The position numbers were made by a program, and so were the translations under genes. The notes beneath the pieces are model-generated. The model ran no database searches and was not told the DNA's origin. It was given only the letters and a program-made list of their open reading frames with translations. A stretch of DNA of 64,000 nucleotides, from positions 31,772,494 to 31,836,493 of the forward strand of contig OY804575.1 in assembly GCA_963680875.1 (NCBI GenBank), in the 5' to 3' direction. Position 1 is the stretch's first letter. Every line of letters begins with the position of its first letter. The DNA comes from Bathymodiolus brooksi (Eukaryota > Mollusca > Bivalvia > Mytilida > Modiolidae). Below, piece by piece: positions 45,549-57,162 of the stretch.

Positions 45549-47219
45549 CTACCATAATATAAACTCTCTATATATTTGTCTGACGGATAATTACAATTTC
45601 AATTAAATTGACTAATTTGTCTCTTCTTTATCATATCATACCCAACGCCCAAGACATGATACTTAAATCGCAGTTTGTTTTGATAGACACAGAAATGCAT
45701 ACTAGAGAATCACTGGGCCTTGTATCTCTTACGTAGTAAAGACTATTTAGAAGATTTATTGATGTATTGCTTATTGTTAAATTTTGATGTCCTAGGACTT
45801 GGAACCAATCATTAGACATTGGGGCATTCATTAAAATAAAATTTGATCTTTATATATCTCTATGCTGTTTCATGCCACAAACGATCCTATTTTAATTCTT
45901 AAGATGCTTTTTTGGTTCAATTTACCCATTACATATGTAGATGTAATTGTATAATATTACCAAGAAATACAATTTGTAAATTTAGTATCTACCCTTTGTA
46001 GGTCTGTACATGTATAGGTGTTCCTAGAAGGTATACAACAGCAATACAAAGGTAAATTCAAAAGTGCAATTATATAATTATACAACTTTAGCCCTTTGAT
46101 GAGGTCAATGTATGCTTTTATCAACCAGAAACAAGTATATTGTGTGAGGACGAAATCCAAGACCAATATGCGCTCATCGCTCGATAAAACATGTATTGAC
46201 CAATGTAAAAAAGGTTACATTGTTTTAATATGAAATCATATTATTTAAAAGTTTTAATTTGAAAATCTATGATATCATTCATATTCAAGAGAAGAAAAAT
46301 GTTATACAAAAAGTACCATTACATTTACAACATGTATAAAGCCTCAGTAAATGTGGCTCTATTAACGTTGTATAATAGAACATTCTTCAAAGGTCTTGGA
46401 CATTTAATTTTAAGTGGCAAATCGGATGCCATATTTCTTATATCAACAATGCAGTTAACCGAAGTGTGGATGAAAATTAGATTTTGGTCGAATTTCAGAC
46501 AAGGATCCAATCAAAAACTAGGTCCGTGTTGATCATCGCTTTAGTTTCCTGTGTTGTTTTTTTTTTGTGTTTTATTTTTCGTCCTGTGTATTGTGTACCG
46601 AATGTTGCCAGTTTCTCTGGATGTCCATTTATTGATTGCCCGTTGGATTTTCTCTAACGTTTATTTAGTATCTAATGTTTATAAATGTTTATTTTTGGTA
46701 AGACACAGTTTCTAAATGTTGTATAATTAAATCATGTGACATGAATTGACAGATAAAAAAAGTCGCAAGACACAGGACGAAGACAAACAAAGAAAAAAAC
46801 ACAATACAGAAAACTAAACAGATGAGGAACAACAAAATGTTGGACATCACAATACGCAAATATACACAAACAACTAATAAGACTAGAGCCCTCCTACAAA
46901 CAACTGGGTGTGAAGACGAACCGAACATCTTTTTATGCGGATATCGTATCGGACATCACAACACAGAACTAGGCACGTAAAGACACATACTACGACAACA
47001 TATAACGCTAAACAAAAGTGAAAAATACGGACCCACACCAAAATCAACAGTGGGGGAACTCAGGTGCTCGCGAAGGGTAAACAGTTATTGCCTCTTATAA
47101 GACACCCACCATGTTAGTCATATAGTATATGATGCTATAATAAACTATTTTCTTTTGTCATATTTAAATCTAGAAAAAAGATTTCAAACATTTAATAAAC
47201 AGTGAGTATTAAATCATAC
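45549..47219. other. RPTP intron with interspersed repeat at 46560-47100
   Basis: 46740-47100 resembles 4310-4560 ('ggacatcacaatacgcaaat', 'accgaacatctttttatgcgg'). The rest shows nothing recognisable. Confidence 0.5.
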
Positions 47220-47435
47220 CATATACGTCTACCTCACAAAGGTCAAGGATAGCCTCTGGGCTGTATCGTTGATTATAAATCACCACATATCGTCCAGGAT
47301 AGTTACATATTACATTCTGTAGTGGTTTTGGTTTACCATTTTGTTGGTCTTGAAAACAAAGGTGTCCTTGTTGTGGATGCTTCAGATCAAAGTTATCTGT
47401 TATGTAGATATAGAAACCATCAAGTCTGTCAGCTC
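47220..47435 (-). CDS. RPTP gene, fucolectin-type domain, C-terminal half
   Basis: A 216-bp exon with acceptor 'cattgtag' and donor 'gtatga'. It reads ADRLDGFYIYITDNFDLKHP, continues HLCFQDQQNGKPKPLQNVIC, and NYPGRYVVIYNQRYSPE to LDLCEVDVYG. The pattern RLDGFxIYxTD...CxxD...GRYVxIYNxR...LCEVxVYG matches the second half of fucolectin/tachylectin-4/pentraxin-type (F5/8 C-like) lectin domains, which in known members bind fucose or related sugars with calcium. The fucose-contacting residues lie mainly in the other exon and cannot be confirmed. Confidence 0.9.
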
Positions 47436-47818
47436 CTACAATGAGATGCAAATAAATAAATATTACCTTTTGTGTGATTTTTTAGATTTTTCATATGATT
47501 AAAACCAACTCAAAAATCATTGGAAATGGGTAATTCACACTGCCACACAATAAACTAGGAGATAACACGGGTTTTCGCATTACTGGAAGAAATCATTTTT
47601 AACTAGTTAATATTTTAACCATCAAGTCTGTCAGCTCCTACAATGATTAATAAATATTACCATTTTTGTGATTTTTAAGAGTTTTTATATGATTATACCA
47701 ACGCTAAAATCATTGAGAATTTGTAATTCACACTGCCACACAATAAAGTAGGAGATAACACGGGTTTTCGCAATTGCTGGAAGAAATCATTTTTAACTGG
47801 TTAATATTTTAACTGCAC
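47415..47818. repeat. 202-bp tandem duplication including a lectin exon 5' edge
   Basis: 'aaccatcaagtctgtcagct' plus 'cctacaatga' occurs at 47415 and again at 47617. Each is followed by the same ~170 bp ('cactgccacacaataaa', 'gggttttcgca', 'gaagaaatcatttttaact'). Copy 1 holds the true acceptor and first ~20 bases of the 47220-47435 exon; copy 2 is a decoy in the intron. Confidence 0.93.
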
Positions 47819-47984
47819 CAGATATATGCTATTTCATCGGGCCTTGTTAAACATGACACTTAATATTTCTCTAGATCGTGGGTTCAATCCCCGGTGGAAT
47901 TAAACGAAATAGTATAAAAATTGATTGATATAAGTGTGGATTGGCATCCTCCCTCCTTTTGTTTCAGAAAAAAATATTTTTCAA

Positions 47985-48490
47985 TAATATGTCATCATTA
48001 TATGCAATTCGAAATTGAAACCATAAATCCATTTCATTCAGGTATTGTTTTACACCAACAAAAACTGAGTGAACTGTGATTTTCTATATTCTGATTGTAT
48101 TACCAAGATCTTATGAAAGTTTAAGATTTCTGGAAATATACACTTATAGCGAATCCATTGGCAACTATCTTCACAAGTATATTATATTGAAGTATGTCTT
48201 GTGGTGTCAAATATTTTGCATTTCTGATCAGCATGTTTGGTTACATATGGTTTAGTGATTTCCAATTTGACAAAATTTAAATAATTTCCCATAAGGTCCT
48301 TTGTTAAACTTTGAGAGACTGCAATTATTTCACCAAATGTTATTCCCCTTGATATAGAAGCAGGATGCGGCCATTTTCAACTTTTTCGTGGCAATATTTC
48401 GATCATTTGCCATTTCACCCTAACAAGTGCAAGAGGATAATTCGAATACAAGGAAAGTAAACAGTTTAAAACAAAACATAGAATTGAACA
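47985..48490. repeat. Duplicated intron segment, copy 1 (paired with 50090-50670)
   Basis: 'tttcattcaggtattgtttt', 'cataaggtcctttgttaaac' and 'caagtgcaagaggataattcg' recur in the same order at 50140-50650 with about 10% divergence and some indels. No coding potential is seen. Confidence 0.88.
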
Positions 48491-48734
48491 CATTTATGTT
48501 TGGAAAAGAAAGGCCACATGCTTCTGTATAAAATATATAGTAATTTTTATTTGAACATAAAGATAGACTTGAAATAAATTATTTGTGGGTTCATATATAT
48601 CTTGAAAGGAAAGCAAGGCCGATGCTTACACTTAATACTGGGGACAGTTCACAGGACTCCACCAACAGAGCTGTCAAGTTCCTTGCTGGCGAATAGGGGG
48701 ATGTTTTCTCGACAGGAGGGGCGACATCAAGAGG

Positions 48735-49215
48735 TTGAAGATATCAAATGGGTAATCAGAAACCGTTAATCGAAGAAGGACTGACAACACAATGGCCAAA
48801 AGAAAAAGTACAAAGGACAAACAACGATGTACAAAACACTACACATAAAACTAAACATCCCTACTAAAAAAACGGGGGTGAACTCATGTGTTCCGGAAGG
48901 GTATGTAGTTTCTGCTCAACTAATGGCATCCGTCGTGTTACTCTAGTTACAAACCTGGTGATAAGTCATGAATGAGGAAAGGACCGAACAAGTGAAACAC
49001 ATCCATGGTCATTTGTGACCGATGTTCCGTAACAGTTAACCAATAAAGGTAATAACAAAATTACCGAACTCCGAACAATCTTATAAAGGGAAAGTCAAAA
49101 CTCATAATTATATAAACAGACAAAATCAGTCAACAACCGGAAAACTGTGAAAGTCATTGTGGCGACCGTAAAACTTTCGAAGTGATGAATTTAACTTAAC
49201 CAATAGGAACCCTCA
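48735..49215 (-). mobile_element. Degenerate retroelement 3' fragment
   Basis: It contains 'ggtaatcagaaaccgttaat', 'cggaagggtatgtagtttct' and 'ggcatccgtcgtgttactct', as in the copies at 42840 and 37430. It is interrupted at about 49045-49150 by 'aataacaaaattaccgaact...caacaaccggaaaactgtga', the same ~100-bp insert seen at 31020-31130. Confidence 0.55.
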
Positions 49216-50089
49216 CATATAACCGGGAGCACAGCATTATTATAAAGAATGCTATATTGCAAAAGGCCGCACGTGGAATATATTCAATGATAACTACTTT
49301 CCAATGGATATCTGGCATCTTGCCGAATAGAAGGCAAACTTGATTCACAAATATGCATCAAATAGACCTGATTCTACATCATTTTCATTTGATGTTTATC
49401 TATGTTTGTAATGCAGAGCATTAATTGCATGTACAAGTGTGCATATACACATTTGATTTAGATGTCCACTACACTACACGCATAACGACTCCTGGCTTCA
49501 TGTCAATTATGAGAATCACAATAGATAATCGTCAAAAGGGACCATGTTGTAAGAAATACAAGAAATTACCAGTATTTATTGTATTTCGTTACGGATTTTA
49601 GAAAGAGTAATTGTCATTTATAATATTTCATCCAAAAGTTTAAACTGTCCCCACAACTCCTCCATCTCTATAAAACTTTGCAATGATAATCCCCCCCCCC
49701 AAAAAAAAACAAGAACAAAAAACATAAACAGTATACAAGTAGATTTTGAAATTTAGAAAGCATGCCTTGGATCCAAAATATATTTTTTTACATATTTGCT
49801 CAATATGGAGAGCCTAGCTGAAAAATAATACTTTTAAGAAAGATGGTTTAATCACAAACGTCATTGCTGTATTATTCAGTATATATACATGGACATGTTA
49901 TGCATTGCATTAAGAATAATGTACAAAACTGATTTTGAAAATAAACGTTTTCCTTTATATAGATTAAATAAAATTTCTGTTGCAATATTTTACTTAGTAG
50001 TATATAGTGGTAACACATAATTTTGAAAGCAATTCTCATTTTAGAACACACGTGAAGTTGACCACTCGAGCCTCCAATCCCTCACCCGT
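49216..50089. other. RPTP intron, nothing recognised except short duplicated stretch
   Basis: 49965-50110 ('aaatttctgttgcaatatttt' through 'cagaacacacgtgaa'-like) recurs at 50665-50815. No exon was found. Confidence 0.55.
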
Positions 50090-50670
50090 ACATATAGATG
50101 CACAAAAGTTGCAGGTATTGAAATTAAAACCAAAAATCCATTTCATTCAGGTATTGTTTTACACCAAAAAAAAACTAAGTGACTTGCGATATTCTATATT
50201 CTGATTGTATTACCATGGAATTAAATTTTCAAGATTATATAAAATTTTATGAATTCTGGAAATATACATTAATAGTGCATCCATCGACAACTATCATTGA
50301 AAAAACTCCATAGCTGCGCAGTTCAATAAATTGTAGTTTTTGCCAGAAATAGAAATGTTCACAAGTGTATTATATTAAAGTATGTCTTGAAGTGTCAAAT
50401 ATTTTGGATTTCTGATCAGAAATTTTGAATCACAGATGGATTATGGATCAGTGTTTTTCAATTAGAAGAATTTAAAACAATTTCCCATAAGGTCCTTTGT
50501 TAAACTTTGAGAGACTGCAATTATTTCACCAAATATTATTCCCCTTGATATAGAAGCAGGATGTGGCCGTTTCAACTTTTTCGTGTCAATATTTCGAGCA
50601 TTCGCCCTTTCACCCTAACAAGTGCAAGAGGACAATTCGAATACAAGGAAAGTAAACAGTTGAAAAACAA
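50090..50670. repeat. Duplicated intron segment, copy 2
   Basis: Partner of 47985-48490. It contains an extra ~65 bp ('aaaactccatagctgcgcag...gccagaaat') not present in copy 1. Confidence 0.88.
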
Positions 50671-51289
50671 ATTAGATAAAATTTCTGTTGCAATATTTTA
50701 TTTAGTAGTATATATTGTTAAGAAATAATTTTGAAATCAATTCTCATCAGAACACACGTGAATTTCGCAAATAAAGTTCCCTCCCGTACATATCGATGTA
50801 GAAAATGTGTAGGTATATTTGTATGCACTCGATTGTCGATGAGAAATATGTACAATTATATGTATGTATTAATCATATTATGAAGTAATAGTTATTAGTT
50901 TTCTTTGCCCTGAATATGTGTATTGGGAATTCTCTAAAACTGTGCATGCTTCCTTATTACCATATGCATATTTACATGAACACAGTTTGATCGAATAATT
51001 TTAAGAAGTGTTGTCCTTTTTTATCACTATAAAACCAGCCTAACTTCACCACTTTTTATTGATGTGACTGTACCAAGCATGGTAAGTGAGCGATCATGTA
51101 TGTGCGTGCTATGGGTATCGATTTTGGCTCTTCTAATGCACTTCAAATCCGATTGCAGAATATCTATCAAAGGAAGAATAATATGGGAAGTGGCAGACAT
51201 TTCACTAGATCATGTGTATTGCGAAAACCTTGAGAGTATTGTAGATCGTTTGATTGCATTACCGATTAAGACACATAGTATATACTTAC

Positions 51290-51480
51290 TATCATTTCTA
51301 TAATAGATTACAATATTATAGATATTCGCTCGTTGTCCAATATCAAGTCTCCACGATGCCGTCGTTCGACCTGGTGCAGTATGACCACAACTTCCCCCAT
51401 CCCAGTGCTGATTCCTATCTCCGTCTAAGTGCTTTTGTAGCTACTACTTTGCTTGGCAGTACCCCGCTTAGCTAAATTAT
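51290..51480 (-). pseudogene. RPTP gene, fucolectin-type domain, N-terminal half, frameshifted
   Basis: Acceptor 'gtcgacag' and donor 'gtaagt' flank 191 bp. The first frame reads DNLAKRGTAKQSSSYKST and then TAG. One frame over, the exon continues LDGDRNQHWDGGSCGHTAPG then RTTASWRLDIGQRANIYNIV and IYYRND, which joins in phase to RADRLDGFY of the next exon. Family members have several more residues between the QSS(S)Y part and the (A)VDGD part, so a small deletion around 51424-51432 removed them and shifted the frame. The motif AxWRxDIGxxAxIYNIVI is typical of fucolectin-like domains. Confidence 0.85.
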
Positions 51481-51789
51481 CTGTCGACATTAAATATGAA
51501 ATTTGAAATATAATGTAAAAACTTATGTGAAAATTGTGTATATTTGCTTTGTGAAAGTTCTAATGTGTACCTCTATTGTACCTCTATTATATATGCGTTA
51601 ATGTTTATGCGTCAGGTTTTACTCATTTTGCAGACACTGGCATTATGCATTATGTATTTGGTCGTATGCAGGAATTTTTCAAATGTAGTATATAATCATA
51701 AGAATGTTCTAAAGAATATATAATCTAGTTGTGAATATATTGCAAATGTGGTATGATGTCAATTGTAAAGATCGGTTGACGAAAGGGCT

Positions 51790-52060
51790 ATATAATGCAT
51801 GAGGTTTAATAACAAGAGTCACACGACATGCGCCACTAGTGGAGCAGGAACTGCTACCCTTCCAGAGCACCTGAGTTCACACCCAGTTTTAGTAGGGTTC
51901 GTGTTAATCGATCTTCACTTTTCTATGTAGTGTTTTGTAGATCACTGTTTGCCCTTTTGACCTGTTTTCTTATGACTATTGTGTTATCTGTCTTTCTTCG
52001 ATTTACGGCTTCTGATTAACCTTTTCGTATCTTCAAACTTTTCTTGTTCGTGTTTTATTC
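51790..52060 (+). mobile_element. Degenerate retroelement 3' fragment, plus orientation
   Basis: 'cactagtggagcaggaactg', 'cttccagagcacctgagttc' and 'ggttcgtgttaatcgatctt' are the reverse complement of the family at 42840-43050. Confidence 0.55.
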
Positions 52061-52309
52061 ACATAATTTTTTGACATTTCAGAAGATTATTTTGACATAT
52101 AAACATGGCTTTGACCATATTGGCAATACATATAGGTAATGATATTGTGCAATATGCAATCAGGGAGTTGATTCTAATTAATTTATATTTTCTCTCCACA
52201 AATGAGATTGTACTAATACAGAGGCTCATAAGTCGGCTTCCCTGTGCGTCTTGGTCATTGTACAAACCACGTGTTGTTGAACAAAAATAAGGATATAACA
52301 AGGGCAACG

Positions 52310-52720
52310 TAAAGCGTGGCGTATCCTCTCGCCTAAATATTTGACCCTGTGACCTTGACCTTTGATCTATGACCTTGAAACCCAATAGGGTTCCAGATTG
52401 TCTTTACGACTAAGTATGTACCAAGTTTGGTTAAAATCCATTGACGGATGTTGATTCTAGAGTGTTCACAAGGAGGTCACGCGGTAAAAATTTAACCCGG
52501 TGACCTTGACCTTTGACCTATGACCTTGAAAATCAATAGGATTCCATATACTCTTAAGGACTAAGTATGTACCAAGCTAGGTTAAAACTCATTGATTCTA
52601 GAGTGTTCACAGGGATCTTAAGGAAGGACGGAAGGAAGGACGAACGGAAGGACGGAAGGACGGACGGGCGGATGGTAGCGTTACTATATCCCGTCGTAAC
52701 TTCGTTGCCAGGGGATAATT
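52310..52720. repeat. Interspersed repeat with two internal copies and (GGAC/GGAA)n stretch
   Basis: 'tgaccttgacctttgatcta' plus 'tgaccttgaaacccaatagg' is followed 150 bp later by 'tgaccttgacctttgaccta' plus 'tgaccttgaaaatcaatagg'. A purine-rich 'aaggacggaaggaaggacga' run and 'tatatcccgtcgtaacttcg' follow. The layout resembles a family common in bivalve genomes (recollection). Confidence 0.8.
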
Positions 52721-53669
52721 AAAAAAACCATCTATGAACGTCTTGTATCGTCCATCATGATGAAAAGTTAATATAAGACTAAAAAAAAGTTGTGTATGTA
52801 GTCCCAGTCTTTCCAGTATAACTTTCATAAAAAATAGAATACATTATCTACAATCAATTATAGTATAATAAATGTGACGTCATGTCAACTTTTGGTATGA
52901 TGTCAGTGCACTTGGTGAGTCACGGAAAGTGGCCCCTTTATGTCAACAAACAAGAGGTGAGAAACTCTAGACTGGAATGAATCTGATCTCTAGTTAGCTG
53001 GTGTATATTACTATCACGTTCAAACATTTGACTTAAAACTATAATGTTAGTGTTGTCGAAACAATGGATGTTTCTTACCAAAAGCTTCGATCTTGTTGAA
53101 AATTAAACTTTGTATCCAAACAAAAGCTGTGAAATACCATTTCATTTCGACTTTTGATCTACAAAAAAAAGTATTATCACAAATTATTCGAAATATTTTA
53201 TAGTGTCGTGTTACTAAAATAATCTTCGTATAACAGGATACAAGTATGACCGTAAAATATTTTCAGTAAACCAACAGATTTCATAATATTATTATTATCA
53301 TATATATTATTGCAATACACGAAATTTGAAAGTGTTTTTACTACATTTGTCCATGGTGAATATCAAAATTTATTTACGTGTATTTATCATGATAGGAAAT
53401 GTTTGATTTATTAACTTTTGAACTGCATATGATGAAACTGTCGAGAAATAGTCAAATGATGAAATCTTCTATATTTAGTCACAATAGGTGCCTTAATACT
53501 GAGTTGCAATGATATCGATTTCACAATACTTGATGCAAAATTCTGCGACAACCTAGCTAAAATATTGCTCAGATGGTTCTTGGAATGGTCTCTGTAAAAT
53601 ATCAACTCTCTCCTTCAACTTAAACGTATAACAGTCTGTCTTCAAATTATCAACATTGTCCTTCTGTAG
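52721..53669. other. Nothing recognised
   Basis: AT-rich sequence with short spurious frames only. A 5' exon with a signal peptide for the RPTP gene was sought on the minus strand and not found. Confidence 0.5.
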
Positions 53670-54140
53670 ACTTATAGACTACTGTGCGGGTGATGCCCCC
53701 GAGAACTAAAATAAAAGTCCATCAGTAGAGGTATCGATACATTGATAATAATAAACATGTACATATCTACTTTAGTGTACGCCTTTCTGGAATAACCTTC
53801 GCCAGGTACACTCACAGTCAGAAATATGGAGGAGCCAAATAATTCATAATTCTTTGGGAGCAACAACTCCAAAGGACATGCTAGCTGTCTGGTCGAACTT
53901 AAAGTTAGTTTTAATAAGAATTGCATTACTTGAGAAATTTCAATAATAAATATATCTGATAAATCATGTCAGTGCCGAAACTCTGACTACTGAGCTGATG
54001 ATACCCCAAAGGACTAAATGTCCATCAACAGAGGTATAGACCAAATGATTGTATAAAGCTTGTATATTTATATATCTTATTTAGTACACTGCACGCGTCT
54101 CTGGAATAACCTTCATCCGTACCGACAGTCAAAATATTAG
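53670..54140. repeat. Two adjacent copies of an interspersed repeat
   Basis: Both copies contain 'actactg' plus 'gatgataccccaaaggactaaa' (53990) or its variant (53675), then 'gtccatcaacagaggtat', and end with 'ctggaataaccttcgccagg' (53795) or 'ctggaataaccttcatccgt' (54095). A reverse-oriented copy is at 62735-63065. Confidence 0.7.
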
Positions 54141-54844
54141 AAATACAACATTTTGGTCTTTTTCAGTCTATGTAGAAAGCATTGAGTACTTGATTGGATA
54201 TCAATATGGTTCCAATGACGGATCATTTCTTTTTACTATTATCATTATTCGTTGCATCACACCATCTCTGAAGGGAACAAAGACAAGTTAGTGTTTTGAG
54301 CTCATAATATTTTCATTTAAACTACAGTAATGTTGCAACTATTCGACTTCGCTTTGGGAACTTAATTATTTAAAAGGCAATGGGTCTTGATTCCCATCTT
54401 GGATCTGAGAAAAAGTTGGATGCATGATATTTATTTTTATAATGAAAAACAGTACAGAACGCCACCCCATTTATATACCTGGGTCCATGTGACAATCGAG
54501 AGCAATCATGCGCAGTAAATAAACAATAGCTATGTTCCATCCAGACTAAGGATATATAAAATGCACAGAATGGAAATCTTCAAACCTTTCACCTGGCCAC
54601 AGCTCGGCTAGTTTTTGTCAAGGGCTTATTGATAGTTAACACAGTATTCAGTTTAATGTCATTTATTAAATGACGTAAATTTTTCAAAACATAAAAGAAC
54701 ATATATACAATGAACAGGGAGTGTTTTTTATAAAACATAAAAACAATGTCAAAGAATAACAGTAGCCACTCCCTGATTGATATAACAAGTGCCTATGACA
54801 AAAAGGGTGGCGCTCAAAAACGACCACAGCACCAAAGATGAAAT

Positions 54845-55700
54845 ATGCAGGGACAAACGCAAAAAAAAAAGGTTAATCAATATAAAGCAGGAGGCATGTC
54901 ACACATTGTCGATGACTTTTTATTTGTAGAACCTGCCAATTCATCACGTCAATGCTTTCATGATCTGCACAATTTCTTACAATTATGGCAGAGATTAGGC
55001 GTCCCCATAAAAGATTCAAAAACTGTTCTACCAACTAAAGTCATTATTATTCATGGGATAGAAGTGGATTCAGAAGAAATGGAATGTCGCCTTTCACAAG
55101 ACAAGATTGTCAAAATCAATACTGTACTAATATCAGCTATGCATAGAAAGAAAATCACTTTGCGATCTCCTCAGTCCTTAATAGGCTTACTTAATTTTGC
55201 CTGCATGGCTGTCTGCCCCGATAGAGCATTTTTACGTCACTTAGTTGACCTCACAGTGAAAATGGTTAGCCCTTTTCATTTTATAATGCTTACATGTGAA
55301 GCGAGAACTGAGTTGCAAGCATGGCAGTCTTTTATTGAAACTTTTAACGGGAAATCAGTTTTCCTTGCAGATACTTCGATCACTTCTGACCATTTAAAGC
55401 TATTTACTGATGCTTCATTAGGTTGGTTTACAAAGGTTTGGCCATCACATCTTCAATACTATCAAATAGCTATCAAGGAGTTATTTCCCATTGTACTAGC
55501 ATTGACAATTGAGGGGGGGGGGGGGCAGCTTAGAAAATTGAAAGCTATTATTTGCTTGGGATAATCAAGCGGTCGTTGATGTAATAAGCAAACAATCATG
55601 CAAGGATACATCGATTATGAAATTGTTCCGTAGATTGGTGTTGGCTGCTTTGAAATTTCGAGCTAAGCATATCGCTGGGAAAAATAAAAAAATAATTATG
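54845..55700 (+). mobile_element. DIRS/Ngaro-type retroelement fragment (RT and RNase H)
   Basis: A 239-codon frame starts before MSHIVDDFLFVEPANSSRQC, continuing FHDLHNFLQLWQRLGVPI, KTVLPTKVIIIHGIEVDSEE and MECRLSQDKI. It includes LRSPQSLIGLLNFACMAVCP and the RNase H-like LFTDASLGW. VDDFL is the RT Y/xxDD box, and the thumb plus RNase H order fits DIRS/Ngaro-like elements (YR retrotransposons). It starts mid-RT and breaks at a run of nine G at about 55514-55525. A further fragment (DNQAVVDVISKQSCKDTSIM) follows in another frame. Dead copy; no recombinase seen. Confidence 0.75.
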
Positions 55701-56029
55701 ATAACAAACTTGACGTTCACCCTGCTTATTTATGCTAAATTAACAAAGTAACAAACTCATTTGATTGGTAAAAATGTTGATTTAATTAGAATTAACAATA
55801 AGTAGTAATTATTGGCACCAAATCCTAAAACAAACCGTATATACCTAAAATTTAACATTTTTAAATTAATTCAAATGTAACTTAATTTATCTAATTAAGA
55901 CACGTGACCATTACTCATAATCAGATTATAGAACAACAACTTGTCTTGCCTCACATAAAGGCTTTTATTTCCAATAAAATATTATTGAACAAATTGAGGG
56001 TTTAGAGGGGAGATAAAATATCAACAATG
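55701..56029. other. Spacer between two retroelements, nothing recognised
   Basis: AT-rich; no feature supported. Confidence 0.5.
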
Positions 56030-56163
56030 TCGAATACTGGGAACAAAAACACGGCAACGGCAACGGTCAAAGAAATGAAAATAAAAAGACATCGAAGGCA
56101 TCACAAACACAAACGCAAATACAACCTCAACAAATATCAGAAGATTTATACTAAAGTAGGGAT

Positions 56164-56780
56164 GTGTTGTATGGACAAAATGAAATAAATCCTGATTCAG
56201 TACTAAGTAATCTCCTTCAACTTATGTCCAAAAAGGACACAAGATTGAACAGTATTGAGAAAAAGGTAGCAAAATCAGTTGATGAACTAGACGAGATCAA
56301 AACATCAATTAAGTCTGTAACACAGAAAGTATCTACAGTAGAATGGGAGGTAACAACATTGAAACAAAAATACACAGAAATTGAAGTACATACTCAAGGA
56401 ATCAATAACTTATTTGACGAAATAAAGGAAGCATGCACGGAGAATGATACTGAAATAATGAAGGTGAAAAGAGAAGATATTGGCGTTAAAGCAAAGTTGT
56501 CAGAGATGGAAACTGATATTAGAAAGTTTGAGAACGAGAGAGAGAGAAAATGAAGGAATCATTATTGGATTTAAAGTGTAGATCGATGAAATATAATCTG
56601 GTATTTACTGGTTTGAAGGTAACACCGTATGAGAATACAGAAGAAAAGATACGTGGTTTCTTAGGACAAGAACTGGGAATCGAACATTGGATAGAATTTG
56701 GTAATGTTCACCGTTTTGTCAAAGAAACTCAGAGAATGAAAACATGCGGAGAAAAGGTTATCCGATCCACCGACCGATAG
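56164..56780 (+). pseudogene. LINE ORF1-like protein, frameshifted
   Basis: The first 129 codons are a strong coiled coil (heptad-rich LNSIEKKVAKSVDELDEIKT and onward). A -1 shift at about 56551 leads into RSMKYNLVFTGLKVTPYENT and EEKIRGFLGQELGI. The RS.x.NLVFxGL segment followed by an acidic helix resembles the RNA-binding domain of L1-like ORF1 proteins, which coat the element RNA. Further stops follow 56780. Confidence 0.72.
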
Positions 56781-57162
56781 TCGCTCGCTTGATCTCTCAC
56801 ATGGATTTAGCATATGTCCTAGAAATGCGAATAACTGAAGGGGAGACCGTTTGGAATTAACCAACAGTCCCCGCTAGAAGTAGTGAACAAGTGGAAACAA
56901 CTATATCCATTGATGAAAAAACCCCGGGATAATGGCCACTTCACAAGGATGGTGCGTGAACACTATATATAGACAATAATCTGTATACTCCAGAAAATGA
57001 TGTGACGGAGGGCACACATGTAAAGGAAGTTACAGTGGAAGACCAGCTGTACACTCCTCAGAATACCCTTCGTATCGACAAATCAGTAGGCGTCCACGAA
57101 TCAGTTCTACCCCAAATGTCTATTATTAGGAAAACCTGAGGACAAGTAACGATGATCATAAT

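Noticed and set aside
53672..53926. Minus-strand frame with a hydrophobic start as a signal-peptide exon for the RPTP
   Set aside because: It lies within an interspersed repeat that recurs at 54000 and 62800 and has no suitable donor.
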